Assembly (NCBI GenBank): GCA_021442155.1
Contig: JAKCPB010001416.1
Location: 1-64,000, forward strand
Direction: 5' to 3'
DNA length: 64,000 bases
From: Cymbidium sinense
Taxonomy: Eukaryota > Streptophyta > Magnoliopsida > Asparagales > Orchidaceae
Part shown: positions 35,301-47,446 of the stretch, one piece after another
How positions within the stretch are numbered: the first letter of the stretch is position 1
Layout of the letters: each line of letters starts with the position of its first letter
Translations under genes and position numbers: made by a program
Notes under the pieces: generated by a model
Database searches by the model: none
Told to the model about the DNA's origin: nothing
The model's input: the letters and a program-made list of their open reading frames with translations, nothing else

Positions 35301-35639
35301 TCCTTGTGATTATAGATTTAACCTATAAATCTCTTTCCATAAATCATATAATCAAATCAAATTCAAACCATATATATTTTCTTCTTTCTATGCCTCACAT
35401 AACACTCATGTCTAATGCATGTGATCTAGGGATCTCTCCATGTCCTTTGACATGGAATCATCAAATCTTATTTCTTCTCTTATGCACACCTTTAATACTT
35501 CAACCAGCCTAACAATGTATTCCTTCAAATTACATCATCTTAACATTGTAATCAACATTTTATGATTTGTGATGTGCAAGCTCAAACTATATATGTCATG
35601 CTACATATTATTGTGTGAATTAACACACTATATATTATT
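35301..35639. other. AT-rich intergenic stretch
   Basis: No similarity to the element or the arrays is visible. The 68-codon open frame at 35,306-35,512 shows no motif and I do not call it a gene. Confidence 0.5.
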
Positions 35640-36840
35640 ATAATTTGCTATAATAGACATATATTGTTTAACGTTACACCTCATTAGAATCACTTAAAAG
35701 GAATAAATAAATTTTTTTAAAATATCAATAATGTTCATTTTGGATGTAAAATGTTATTTTCTAATAGAAATGTACAAAATAGCATAATTTTGGAGTTGCT
35801 TCTAGTTGAATTTGGCAAATTCTTCCATCTCAAAATCAAATTAACATTTTTGTGAGTTTTGACCAATGTATTATAACAAAAGTAAAACATACTAAAATGT
35901 ACAATAACATTTAGTAACACCACCACATTCATATATATATATGTGGAGTTATATTGTTGTACATTATATTTTTTAATATGATTTCATATAATATATTATC
36001 TTACATTACACCTTAAAATGAATCACTTTAAGCAAAAAATTATAAAATTTGGTTGAAAATGAACATTTATTTTGGATGCAATATTCTTTTGATTAAATGA
36101 CACACCATAGCATACCAATGATGTTCCCTAAAGCTTAACTTAAATTTGGCCAAATCCCATCATCTCTAATAAATCAAGATTTTTTTATGAATTATACCAA
36201 GACAAACTCTACTACATCATACTATAAAAACTAAAATATTAAACAACAAGTAGTAATACACAGTATAATGATGCTACAATATGTTATATGGCATCCTATA
36301 TTATAATTTATAGCATATTATATTATATTATATTGCATATCACTTCACAAGGATTGCTTAAGAAAAAATAAAATTAATATAAAAAAAATATATATTTTAG
36401 TCATACACTTACATATTTTAAATTGAAATAATATATTATGATGCCATTTTAATTATGAATTTGGCCAAATTCCACCATTTTAAAGTGTAAATCAACATTT
36501 TTATAAATAATGCTTAGTTTATTTGATTGTAAAATAAAAGAATTTAAAATGTAACAATATATTATATATGATGTTATACTATGCTACAAAATATAATATT
36601 TATTTTGAACATAAAATTACTTTTAGACTACAAGTGGTTAGCACACCTTTGGTACTACAACCAAATTATTCAAATTTATTTTATCATTGATTTATTAAAT
36701 CAATATTTATGATTTATATTAATATAGGTAATACCATAATATACTAAAACATTTCAAAACATCTTATACCAAAACACATCAACATGCTCAAATATATGAT
36801 GCTACATTATACTATAATATATGGTATTATAATATTATTT
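35640..36840. repeat. Diverged tandem repeat, unit about 200-335 bp
   Basis: Four successive units carry the same order of words. A TTTGG(A)CAAAT..CCATC..AAATCAA(T/A)ATTT core lies near 35,812, 36,146, 36,461 and 36,655, preceded by TTTTGGATGTAAAAT-like text and followed by ATATTATA..ATGCTACA words. Spacings are about 334, 315 and 195. Very AT-rich and clearly old. Function unknown. Confidence 0.65.
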
Positions 36841-37155
36841 AGGTTTAGTTTAGTATTCAAATCTTAATAATCAATGGAAAGTCTTTTGAAGACATTTTCT
36901 TTACCATACAATGTAGATGAGGTATTCTTATATCTACTTTAATGACATCTTTATTCATTTTTAGGTTTAGGTTATTTATTTAGGTTTATTTATTTTTTTT
37001 ATGTTTATTTTTTTATATTTTATGGTTTTAGGTATATATTTTATTTTAGTTTTTTAGGATTAGGTTTAGGTTTTATTTTTTAGGGTTTAGTTTTTGGTTT
37101 AGGTTTAGGTTTTAAGTTTAGGGTTTAAGTTTTTTGTTAGGTTTAGGGTTTAATG
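36841..37155. repeat. TTTAGGTTT array
   Basis: A unique-looking stretch at 36,855-36,955 interrupts it. Otherwise it is TTTAGG/TTTATT units leading into exon copy 4. Confidence 0.7.
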
Positions 37156-37577
37156 TTATTTTTAATAGACAAATTCATATTCAACATTTCTTTTTGATTT
37201 CATCAACCAAGTAGCACACCAAGTTTTCTGACACGACAACATAGATAAAAATGATCACCCATTGAGCAAATAAAACCCTAGATAAGTAGATCTCTACTAT
37301 AAAGACATTCCATAAGCGTAGATCGATCGATTATTCTTCCTTTCTAGTTCCCATCAACTCCCTCTCTGGTAAGGATCACCATCATATCCTATCACTCCCT
37401 CTACCACCATGCTAATCTCCATCGCTCCCCTCCATAACCACCATGCCTCACACCACCTCCATATCCACCAGCACCTCTAGATCCCCCACCACCACTACAA
37501 TAATCACTACCATCCCATCACTCACCCATGATCCTAGTTGATGGTGATGTTCCTCCCATCAAGGTTCTACCCATTCT
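37156..37577 (-). pseudogene. Glycine-rich RNA-binding protein, last exon + 3'UTR (copy 4)
   Basis: On the minus strand, after CAG|AATGGG at 37,577, the text is NG*NLDGRNITIN-like. Gly-rich segments follow (CCACCACCACTAC on the + strand is the complement of the Gly codons) down to about 37,330, then the shared 3'UTR to 37,160. Short deletions break the frame several times. The UTR end (GAATATGAATTTGTC) is followed by an A-rich run and CCCTAAA, as in copies 2 and 5. Confidence 0.75.
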
Positions 37578-38530
37578 GTTAGTTTTAGGTTATTGGGTTT
37601 AGGTTTGGGGTTTAGTTTTTTGGGGTTTATTTGTTTAGAGTTTGTGGTTTATTTATGGTTTAGTGGTTAAGGTTTAGGGTTTAGGGTTTAGGGTTTATTT
37701 AGGGTTTAGGGTTTAGTTTAGGGTTAGGTTTAGTTTTAGTTTTGTGGTTTGTTAGTTTGGGGTTTAAGGGTTTTTAGGAGTTTAGGGTTTATGTATTTTT
37801 AAAATTGTAAATAGTTTGTGTTCATTTAGTTTATTTTTTATTTATTTGAGCTATTTTATTTTTTTTTTTATTTATTTTATTTTATTTAGTTTATTTATTT
37901 TATTTTTTTTTATTTATTTTTTTAGTTTATTTTATTTATTTTAGGTTTATTATTTTTTATTTTAGTTTTATTTTTATTTATTTTATTTATTTTAGGTTTT
38001 TATTATTATTTTTTATTTTTATATTATTTTATTATTTATTTATTTAGTTTTTAAGTTTTTATTTTTTTATTTTATTTTTAGGTTTAGTTTATTTTGTTTT
38101 TTATTTTATTTTATTTTATTTATTCTTTTTTTAGTTTAGGTTTTATTTTTATTTTATTTTATTTTTTAGGTTTAGTTTTTATTTTATTATTTATTTATTA
38201 TATTTGGGTTTATTATTTTATATTTTTTGGTTTAGTTTATTTTATTTTATTTTTTTATTTTAGTTTATTAGTTTTTTTTTTTTTATTTTATTATTTTATT
38301 TTATTTTTTTATTTTTGGTTTAGGTTTATTTTATTTTAGTTTATGTTTTATTTTATTTTATTTTTTATTTTATTTTTTTTAGGTTTTTGTATTTATTTTT
38401 ATTTTAGGTTTTATTTAGTTTAGTTTGTTTTTATTTTAGTGAGTTAGGGTTTGGGTTTAGTTAGTTTAGTTTTAATGTTTAGGGTTTGGGGTTTTATTTT
38501 ATTTAGGTTTGGTTTAGGGTTTATAATATT
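37578..38530. repeat. TTTAGGG / TTTTATTTTA array
   Basis: Good TTTAGGG runs at 37,670-37,740, where several G-triplets in a row could form quadruplexes. TTTTATTTTA follows to 38,430, then TTTAGGG again. Confidence 0.88.
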
Positions 38531-38790
38531 TTTTAATAGAGAACAAATTCATATTCAACATTTCTTTTATTTCATTAACCAAGTAACACCCCAAGTTTTC
38601 TCACAGTTATGACATAGATAAAAATGATCACCCATAGAGCAAATCATTAGATAAGTAGAATCTTTTATTATAAGACAGTCCATAGGAGATCGATTGATTA
38701 TTCTTTAGTTTCTAGTTTCAACTACCCCGCCTTAGAAGCAGATCCTCCATCATATTTTCACCAGATCTAGGTTCCATCATGTTCTAAGGT
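38531..38790 (-). pseudogene. Glycine-rich RNA-binding protein, last exon + 3'UTR (copy 5, short)
   Basis: The 3'UTR (38,535-38,690) is well matched to copy 4. Most of the Gly-rich tail is deleted, and only short ends remain at 38,690-38,790, including AACATGATGG..GGTGAAAATAT on the minus strand. Array takes over at the position where the exon should start. Confidence 0.65.
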
Positions 38791-41700
38791 GCCCATTTAG
38801 GGTTTAGAGTTAGTTTAGAGTTTAGATTTATGGTTTGTGGTTGGGGGTAGATTTAAGTTTTTGCTTTAGGTTTGTTTTAGTTTAGTTTTAGGGTTTAGGG
38901 TTTAAGTTTAGAGTCATTTTGGTTTGTGGTTTTGGTTTAGTTTAGGGTTTTAGGTTTATTATTTTATTATTTTATTTTATCATTATTTATTTTGTGGTTA
39001 TTTTTTTTATTTTATTTAGGTTTAGTTTATTTAATTATTTAGTTTATTTTTTATTATTTTTTATTTTTATTTTAGTTTATTTTTATTTTTATTTATTTTT
39101 TTATTTTATTTTATTTATTTAGTTTTAGTTTTTTAGTTTTATTTTTTATTTATTTTATTTTTTTAGTTGAGTTTTTTATTTTTATTTTTTTTAGGTTTAG
39201 TTTTATTTATTTTTTTTATAGGTTTTATTTTATTTAGTTTATTTTAGGTTTTATTTTTATTTAGGTTTATTTATTTTAGTTTATTTTATTTTATATTTTA
39301 GGTTTAGTTTAGTTTTATTTTATTTATTTTTAGTTTATTAGGTTTATTTTATTTTATTTTTTATTCTTTATTAGTTTTTATTTTATTTATATTTATTTTG
39401 GTTTTATTTTTAAGTTATTTTTAAGGTTTATGTTTTTTTATATTTTATTTTATTTTAGATTTTTTTTATTTTACATTAGTTTTATTATTTATTTTATTTT
39501 TTATTAATTTTATTTTGTTTTTTTATTTTTATTTTTTTTTCTTTTATTATTTTATTTATCTTTATTTAGCTCATTATTTATCTTTTTTATTATTAGGTTT
39601 ATTTCAGTCTTTTATTTAGGTTTAGCTCAGTTTAGTCCAGGGCTCATTAGGGTTTTAGTTCATCCAGGATTTTAGGGCTGGCCTAGGTTTATAGGCTCAG
39701 TCAGTTTATTTAGTGGTCAGGTTAATTTAGGGTTTAGGTTTCTGCATTAGGGTTTCAGGGGTTTGTGGATTTTGTGGTTTTAGTTTGTGGCTCAGTAAGG
39801 TTTAGGCAGGGTTTTAGGGTTTGTTTTGTTAGGGTTGGGTTTATGCTTTAGGTTTGGGTTTTAGTTTTAGGTTTAGGTTTAGGTCAGTTTTAGGGTTTAG
39901 AGTTTGGTTTAGTTTTCGTTTAGGGTTTTAGTTTGGAATAGGTTTAGGTTTTTTAGCCAGAGTTTAGTTTATTTATTATAGTTTATTTTTATTTATTTTA
40001 TTTTATTTTTATTTTTTATTATTTTTATTTTATATTTTATTTTATTTATTTATTTTATTTATGTTTTTATAGTTTATTTTTATTTTATTTTTTAGTTTAT
40101 TTTATCTTTTATTTTATTAAGTTTTATGTTTTTATTTTATTTTTTTTTTAGGTTTTATTTTAGGTTTATTTATTTAGTTTTTATTTTTTTTAGTTTATTT
40201 TATTTTATTTTATTTTAGGTTTGATTTAGTTTAGTTTTGTTTTTAGTTTAGTTTTATTTATTTTAGTTTATTTTATTAGTTTAGGTTTATTTTATTTTGT
40301 TTATTTTATTTTTATTTTAGGTTTAGTTTTATTTTAGTTTTATTTTTATTATTTTATTTTATTTTAGTTTATTTTTAGGTTGAGGTTTTTATTTAGTTTT
40401 TTATTTTATTTTATTTTAAGTTTATTTATTTTATTTTATGTTTTATTTTTTTATTATTTTATTCTATATTTTATTATTTATTCTTTAGGTTTTCTTTTTA
40501 TTTTATTTATTTATTTTTATTTTATTTTATTTAGGTTTAAATTGTTTAGTTTAAGTTTTTATTTTATTTTTTATCAGTTTTATTTATTTATTTTATTTTT
40601 TAGGTTTTATTTGAGGTCAGTCTACATTTAGTAGGTTTGTGGCTCAGGGCTCAGGGCTCAGGGTTGTTAGGATTTGTGGCCAGTTTATATCTGGGGCTCA
40701 GGGTTTTAGCTCAGCTGGGTTTGTTTTAGGGCTCAGTGGCTGTGGCCTGTGGTTAGTGGCTCAGGTTTTTGTGGTTAGGCCAGTTTGGGCCTCAAGGTTA
40801 GGTTTCAGTTTACTCATGATTTCAGCTCAGGGCTCTTTAGGGCTCATTTAGGGTTTAGTCAGGCCTGGGTTTGTGTTTAGTTTTAGCTCAGATTTTAGTT
40901 TATTTGGCTTTTGTGGCTTTAGGGATATTTTAGTGGCTTAGTATTTAGGCTATTTAGTTTTAGTGGTTTATATTTATTATTAGTTTTTTTTTTATTTATC
41001 TATTTTATTCTTTATTTTTGTTTTATTTAGATTATTTTTTTTATTTTATTTATTTGGTTTATTTTATTTTATTTAGGTTTTTATTTTAGTATTTTTTTAG
41101 GTTTATTTAGTTTATTTCTTTTAATTTAGTTTTAATTTTATTTTAGGTTTAAGTTTTATTTTATTTTTGTTTAGTTTTTATTATTTATTTTTTTTTAGGT
41201 TTATTTATATTTTAGATTTTTTAAGTTTATTTTATATTTTAGTTTATTTTATTTTATTTTAGTTTAGGTCATTTTATTTATTTTAGTTTATTTATTTTAT
41301 TTAGGTTTAAATTTATTTTATTTTGTTTATTTTAGTTTTAGGTTTTTTTGTTTAGTTTTTATTTTATTTATTTTAGGTTTTCTTTAGTTTTAGGTTTTAT
41401 TTAGTTTTTTATTTTATTTTATCTTTAGTTTATTTTATTTTATTTTATGTTTATTTTATTTATTTAAGTTTTTATTTTTAAGTTTATCTTATTTTTAGTT
41501 TATTTAGATTTTATTTATTTTATTTTAGTTTAGTTTTTTCTTTTATTTTATTTTAATTTTAGGTTTAGGTTTAGTTTTTGATTTATTTATATTTTTCTTA
41601 ATTTAAGATTTTAATTTTTTTTTTATTATTTTATTTTTTTTGGTTTTATTTATTAGGTTTTGTTTTTATTTAGTTTATTTTAGGTTATTTTTTTTTTTTA

Positions 41701-44700
41701 GTTTTTATTTTATTTTTTTTTGGGTTTTATTTTTTTTTTATTTTAGGTTTTATTTGTGGTTTAGGTTTTTTTATTATTTTTTTATTTATTAGTTTTATTT
41801 TATTTATTTATTTTATTTTATTAAGTTAGGTTTATTTTATTTAGTTTATTTATTTTATTTATTTTATTTTTTATTTTTTATTAGTTTATTATTTATTTTA
41901 TTATTTTTTAGTTTTTTTATCAGGTTTATTTTTTTTATTTTTATTTTTATTTCTTTTATTTTAGTTTTATTTTTTATTTTATAGTTTAAGTTTTTTTTTA
42001 TTTTGGTTTATTTAGTTTTATTTCTTTAGTTTTTTTATTATTTTTAGTTTATTTATTTATTTATTTTTATTTTATTTAGTTTATTTATTTCTTTTTATTT
42101 TATTTTCATGATTTCTTTTATTCTTTATGGTTATTTTATTTATTTATTTGCTTTATTTTTAGGTTCTTATGGTAAGGTTTATTATTTAGTTTTTTTTATA
42201 AGTTTAGTTTTTTTGGTTTTATTTTTAGTTATTTTAGTTTTTTTTTTAGTTTAGTTTATTTTATTTTTATTATTTGTATTATTTTTTTAGTTTTTTATTT
42301 ATTTTATTTTATTTAGTTTATTTTATAGTTTATTTTTTTATAGTTTAGGTTTTTGTTTTTTTTTTTTTTATTTATTTTATTTAGTTTTATTTTAGGTTTA
42401 TTTATTTTATTTTAGTTTAAGTTATTCTTTTTAGTTTAGGTTTAGGTTTTATTTTTAATTTATTTTTATTTTAGGTTTATCTTTTAGTTTTAGGTTTTAT
42501 TTATTTTATTTTATTTTATTTTAGGTTTATTTATTTTTAATTTAGGTTTAGTTCTTATTTTATTTAGCTTTTTTTTTTAGTTTAGTTTAGGTTTTTATTT
42601 ATTTTATTTTAGTTTAGTTTTCATTTTTTATTTTATTTTCTTTTTAAGTTTAAGTTTAGGTTTAAGTTTTAGTTTATGTTTTATTTATTTTATTTTTTTC
42701 ATTTTATCTTAGGTTTTTTTATTAATTTTATTTTTAGTTTTATTTTTTAGGTTTTAGTTTTAGCTTTTGGGTTTAGGGTTTTATTTTAGTTTTAGGTTTT
42801 ATTTTAGGTTTTATTTTGGTTTTTTCTTTTTAGTATAGGTTTAGGTTTACATTTAGTTTATTTTATTTTATTTAGTTTAGGTTTAGGTTTAGTTTATTTT
42901 TGGTTTAGCTTTAAGTTTTATTTATCTTATTTTAGTTTATTTTAGTTTAGGTTTAGTTTTATTTCATTTTGTTTATTTTATTTTTTTATTTTTTAGGTTT
43001 AGTTTTATTTTAGTTTAGGTTTGGTTTTATTTTTATTTTATTTTTTAGTTTTATTTTAGGTTTATTTTTTAGGTTTAGGTTTCTATTTAGTTTTATTTGT
43101 TTTATTTTTAAGTTTATTTTATTTTTTATTTTATGTTTATTTTATTTATTTAGTTTTTATTAGTTTATATTATTTTTATTTTAGTTTTATTTATTTATTT
43201 TATTTTAGTTTACTTTTTATTTTATTATTTTATTTTATTTTTGGTTTAGGTTTTTAATTATTATTTATTATTTTATTTTTTAGTTAGGTTTATTTATTAA
43301 TTTTTTAGTTTTATGTTTATTTTTAGGTTTAGTTTTGGTTTAGGGTTTAGGGAGTAGGTTTTTTAGTGCTTAGCCTTTAGGGTTTGGGTTTAGGTGTGGT
43401 ATTAGGTTAGATCAGGGATTTGTGGCTAGTTCTTAGGATTTTTTTTAGCTCAGCTTATGATTTTTAATAAGGGCCTGTGGAGTATAGGAGAGGGTTAGAG
43501 TTGGTAGAGTTGGTGGGCCCAGGATCAGGGTGGTTTGGCTCAGTGGTCATGGTTTTTAGTGGCTCAGGATTGGGGTTACCCAGGGTTTAGTTTAGGATTT
43601 AGGTTTAGGGTTTATGGTTTTTAAATCAGTAGATGTTTTAGTTTTTCTTTAGTTTTTTAATATCATTTTATTATTTTTAGTTAGTTTTATTTATTATTTA
43701 TTTATTTTATTTATTTTAGTTTATTTATTTTAGTTTAGGTTTTTATTTTGTTTATTTTAGGTTTAGGTTTAGATTTATGTTTATTTTTAGTTTAGTTTTA
43801 TTTTTTTATTTTTTTAGGTTTAGGTTTCTTTTATTTTAGGTTTTAGTTTAGGTTTTTTTATAAGTTTTAGGTTTTTTTTACTTTATTTTAGGTTTTTATT
43901 TTTAGTTTAGGTTTAGGTTTTTTTTTTTTAGTTTATTTTATTTTATTTAGTTTAGGGTTAGGTTTAGTTTATTTTAGCTTTAGGTTTAGGTTTTATTCAT
44001 TTTAGTTTAGTTTATTTTAGTTTAGGTTTAACTTTTTTTTATTTTATTTATTTTAGATTTAGGTTTTTTTAGTTTAATGTTTATGTTTTATTTTTTTTTA
44101 TTTTGAGGTTTATATTTTAGGTTTAGGTTTTTATTTAGTTTTTATTTTATTTTATTTTAGGTTTGTTTTATTTTTATTTTTTAGTTTTAATTTTGTTTAT
44201 GTTTTTTATTTTTAGGTTTATTTTATTTTTTTTTATTTTTAAGTTTTATTTATTTTATTTTAGGTTTTTAGGTTTAAGTTCAGGTTTTAGATTTTATTTT
44301 ATTTTATATTTTTATTTTATTTAAGTTTAGGTTTTATTTATTTATTTATTTATTTATTTAGTTTTGTTTTAGTTTTGGTTTTAGGTTTTAGGGTTTAGGA
44401 TAGGTTTAGAGTTTGTGGTTTAGGGTGGGGTTTGGGTTTAGGTTTAGGGTTTTGGTTTAGTTTTTTTAGGGTTTTAGGTTTTAGGTTTAAGTTTATGGTT
44501 AGGGTTTTTTTTTTTGAAGTTTAGGGTTTAGTTTTAGGTAGGTTTAGGGTTTAGGTTTAGTGTTAGTTTTATGGTTTAGGATTTAGGGTTTATTTTAGGA
44601 TTTATGGTTTAGGATTTAGGCTTTTTAGTTTTTTAATTAAGTAAACCCGATAGCTTTAGGTTTATTTAGTTTAATTTTTCTTTATTTCAATTTTTTTTAT

Positions 44701-46145
44701 TTAGATTTATTTTTTATTTAATTTAGTTTATTTATTTTAGGTTAATTTAACTTTTATGTTCTTTATTTTAGTTTACTCTTTAGGATTAGGTTTAGGTTTA
44801 TTTTTTAGTTATGTTTTTTTTTGTTTTATTTTTTAAGTTTAGGTTTAGGGTTAAGTTTTTATTTTATTTTTTTAGGTTTAGGTTTTAGGTTTTTATTTTA
44901 GGTTAAGTTTAGGTTTTATTATTTAGTTTAGATAGGTTAATTTTAGTTTATTTTATTTATTTTAGTTTAGGTTTAGTTTAGGTTTGGTTTAGTTTATTTT
45001 AAGATTAGGTTTAGGTTTTATTTATTTAGTTTAGTTTATTTTATGTTTATTTATTTTATTTTATTTTATTTGAGGCTTAAGTTTTTTTTGGTTTAGGGTT
45101 TTATTTTATTTTATTTATTTTAGGTTTATTTTTTTTTTTTTATTTTATTTTATTTTATTTTAGGTTTATTTTATTTTTATTTTACATTTAGTTTTTATTT
45201 TATTTAGGTCTTTTATTCTTAGGCTTATTTTATTTTTTTAGTTTAGGTTTTATTTATTTTATTTTAATTTTTATTATTTATTTTATTTTATTTTTTTAGT
45301 TTAAGTTTATTTTATTTTATTATTTTATTTTGTAGTTTATTTTATTTATATTTTTAGGTTTATATTTGTGGTATGATTTTTTAGGGAGGGGTTAGGTATA
45401 GGTGGTTGGAGAGGGGTTTAGGTTTTAGGGTTTGTTTAGGTTTAGTTTAGGTTTAGGGTTAAGTAGTTTTAGGGTAGGGGGGTTGGTTAGTGGTTTGGGT
45501 AGTTTAGGTTTAGGGTGGTGGCTTTAGGGTAGTTTAGGGGGTGGGTGGTTTAGGGTAGGGCTTTAGTGTTGGGTTTAGGAGTGGGTAGGGTTTAGGGTTT
45601 ATTATGTTTAGGGTAGAGATATTGTGGTTTAGGGGTATGGTTTAGGTTTAGGTTTTAAAAAAAACCAAAGTCGATTTTAGTTTAGTTTATGTATTTTAGT
45701 TTATTTTATTTTTTATTTTTATTTATTTTAGTTTATTTGTTTTAGTTTTATTTAATTTAGTTTAGGTTTTTTTTATTTTAGTTTGTTTTTTAGGTTTAGG
45801 TTTAGTTTATGTTTTTTAGTTTAGTTTATTTTATTTTTTATTTTTTTTAGGTTTTAGTTTAATTTTTTTATTTTGGGTTTATGTTTATGTTTTTATTTTA
45901 TTTTTTAGGTTTAGTTTTTTTTTTTTTTTTTAGGTTTTTTTTTTAGTTTAGTTTAGGTTTATTTTTAGTTTATTTTATTTTATTTAGGGTTTAGGTTTTA
46001 TTTATTTAGTTTAGTGTATTTTAGTTTAGGTTTAAGTTTATTTTATTTTGTTTATTTTAGGTTTATTTTTTTTTTAGTTTAGGGTTTAGGTTTTATTTTT
46101 ATTTATTTTTAGGTTTAGATTTTATTTAGTTTTTTATTTATTTAT
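38791..46145. repeat. Longest telomere-like / TTTTATTTTA array field (7.4 kb)
   Basis: Blocks of TTTAGGG-derived text (38,800-38,960, 39,600-39,960, 40,620-40,960, 43,330-43,640, 44,380-44,640, 45,360-45,660) alternate with TTTTATTTTA blocks. The + strand has almost no C except where CTCAGGG-type units appear (39,610-39,800, 40,630-40,880, 43,430-43,600). All Phe/Leu/Tyr-rich open frames here are products of the repeat. The field ends directly at gag. Confidence 0.9.
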
Positions 46146-47110
46146 GGTTTTGTGCCACCATCCTTCAAGATCTTTGATGGTAGTGGAACCCACGATGACA
46201 CATTACACACTTTAGCATTTGCAACACGGTGGCGAATCCTCTTCTCGCCTTTTCATTAGTCGTGTTGCATTTGATTATTTTACCGAGCAACGCTGATGAA
46301 GACTTTTGCTAAGTTGGAGCAGCACTTCATCAAGATGTTTGCTGGAGCTCAATAGAGGGTGATTGTAGGCGACCTCATTGTAGAGAAATAGAAACTAAAT
46401 GAGTCCCTTGTTGATTACATTCTCAGGTGGCGTAACTTGTGCATGAAATGCGAACCACATCTGTCCGAATAGCACGGAATTGAGATTCTTCTCAAAAATA
46501 TCCATGACCCGATCGCCTTCATGCTTAAGGGCTTTACCATCAAAACATTCGAGAAATTAATAAACAAGGTTTACAAGAGGAAGTCAAACAGTTGCCTTTC
46601 ACCAATCATCTAATAGAGAAGGTGTTGAAAGAAGGGATAGTGATAATGATGAGGGGGCAAGCCAAAGTTCGATGAGACTACAAGCTCAACAACCTCCTTT
46701 GCCACCTCCTCTTCCACCACCTCGGCCATCATACCGGCCACCGTAACTGCCACAATGACCATTTCCACCACCTCACCTACCCGAGTGGTATTCATATCCA
46801 TCGCTAGCTACTTTCCACATACTCTTGTCGATTGAATAAGCCATATTCATTCAAGAGGGAGGTAGTTAGAAAATCTTTAAGAATCTCTTAAAGAAACTTA
46901 ACTTTCAGTTACCAGAGCCTAAGAGGCCAGAGGAAGTGGGCAAGAGTGATGATCCTAGCTATTGCCCGTACCACCGCATCTTAGGCCATGTCTTAGAGGA
47001 TTGTATCACTTTTAAGGACTAACTTGAGAGCAGCTACAAGTTGAGAGCCATAGTTATCCCTAAGGAATACTTATTAGAATAACCATCCAATCTAGAGTAC
47101 TCCTTAGGGA
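46146..47110 (+). pseudogene. Gag (capsid and zinc knuckle), N-terminally truncated
   Basis: Starts inside the capsid domain with PPSFKIFDGSGTHDDTLHT. It continues with AKLEQHFIKMFAGAQ, ESLVDYILRWRNLCMKCEPH and LLKNIHDPIAF, the usual landmarks of plant Ty3/gypsy gag. After a broken stretch, 46,915-47,015 reads LPEPKRPEEVG, DPSYCPYHRILGHVLEDC, a Cys/His knuckle-like block, then SSYKLRAIVIPKEYLLE. Gag packages the element RNA. Stops occur at about ten places and the first part is replaced by array, so this is a dead copy. No LTR or leader precedes it. Confidence 0.85.
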
Positions 47111-47446
47111 TACTTGATCCTCTTAAGACCAAAGAAGGTTAGGATATCTCCCTATCCCGAACCTCTAAGAAGATCATTTCTAAGATCCAGAAGCTTTCCT
47201 TGCAGGTGCATTAAGTAGTTCAAACCTCCAATACCAAGGAAGGTTTGCTAGTTGTAAATGACAACTCAGAGAGGGTGATAGCCCAATAGTAACAGTAGCT
47301 CACCAAACTTACCTGAGATAGTCCAGTAGCATACCCACCATCCAGTCCAAGATTCTCCACCATCGTAGCTACCACCTCTTCTAGACTGAGCATTGTATCA
47401 AATAAGGGCACTAAATCCTTTACTCCTTTACTTTACTTGATTTCTC
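47111..47446 (+). pseudogene. Gag C-terminal region, broken
   Basis: Continues from the knuckle with stops in every frame. The words ISKIQKLSLQVH and ERVIAQ can be read. No domain is recognisable, but its place between gag and the next open frame is clear. Confidence 0.5.

Noticed and set aside
38094..40631. Phe/Leu/Tyr-rich membrane-protein-like open frames
   Set aside because: Made by TTTTATTTTA repeats; no family match and composition identical to the array.
38791..46145. True chromosome end
   Set aside because: The repeats are highly degenerate and flanked on both sides by retroelements, so they are interstitial.
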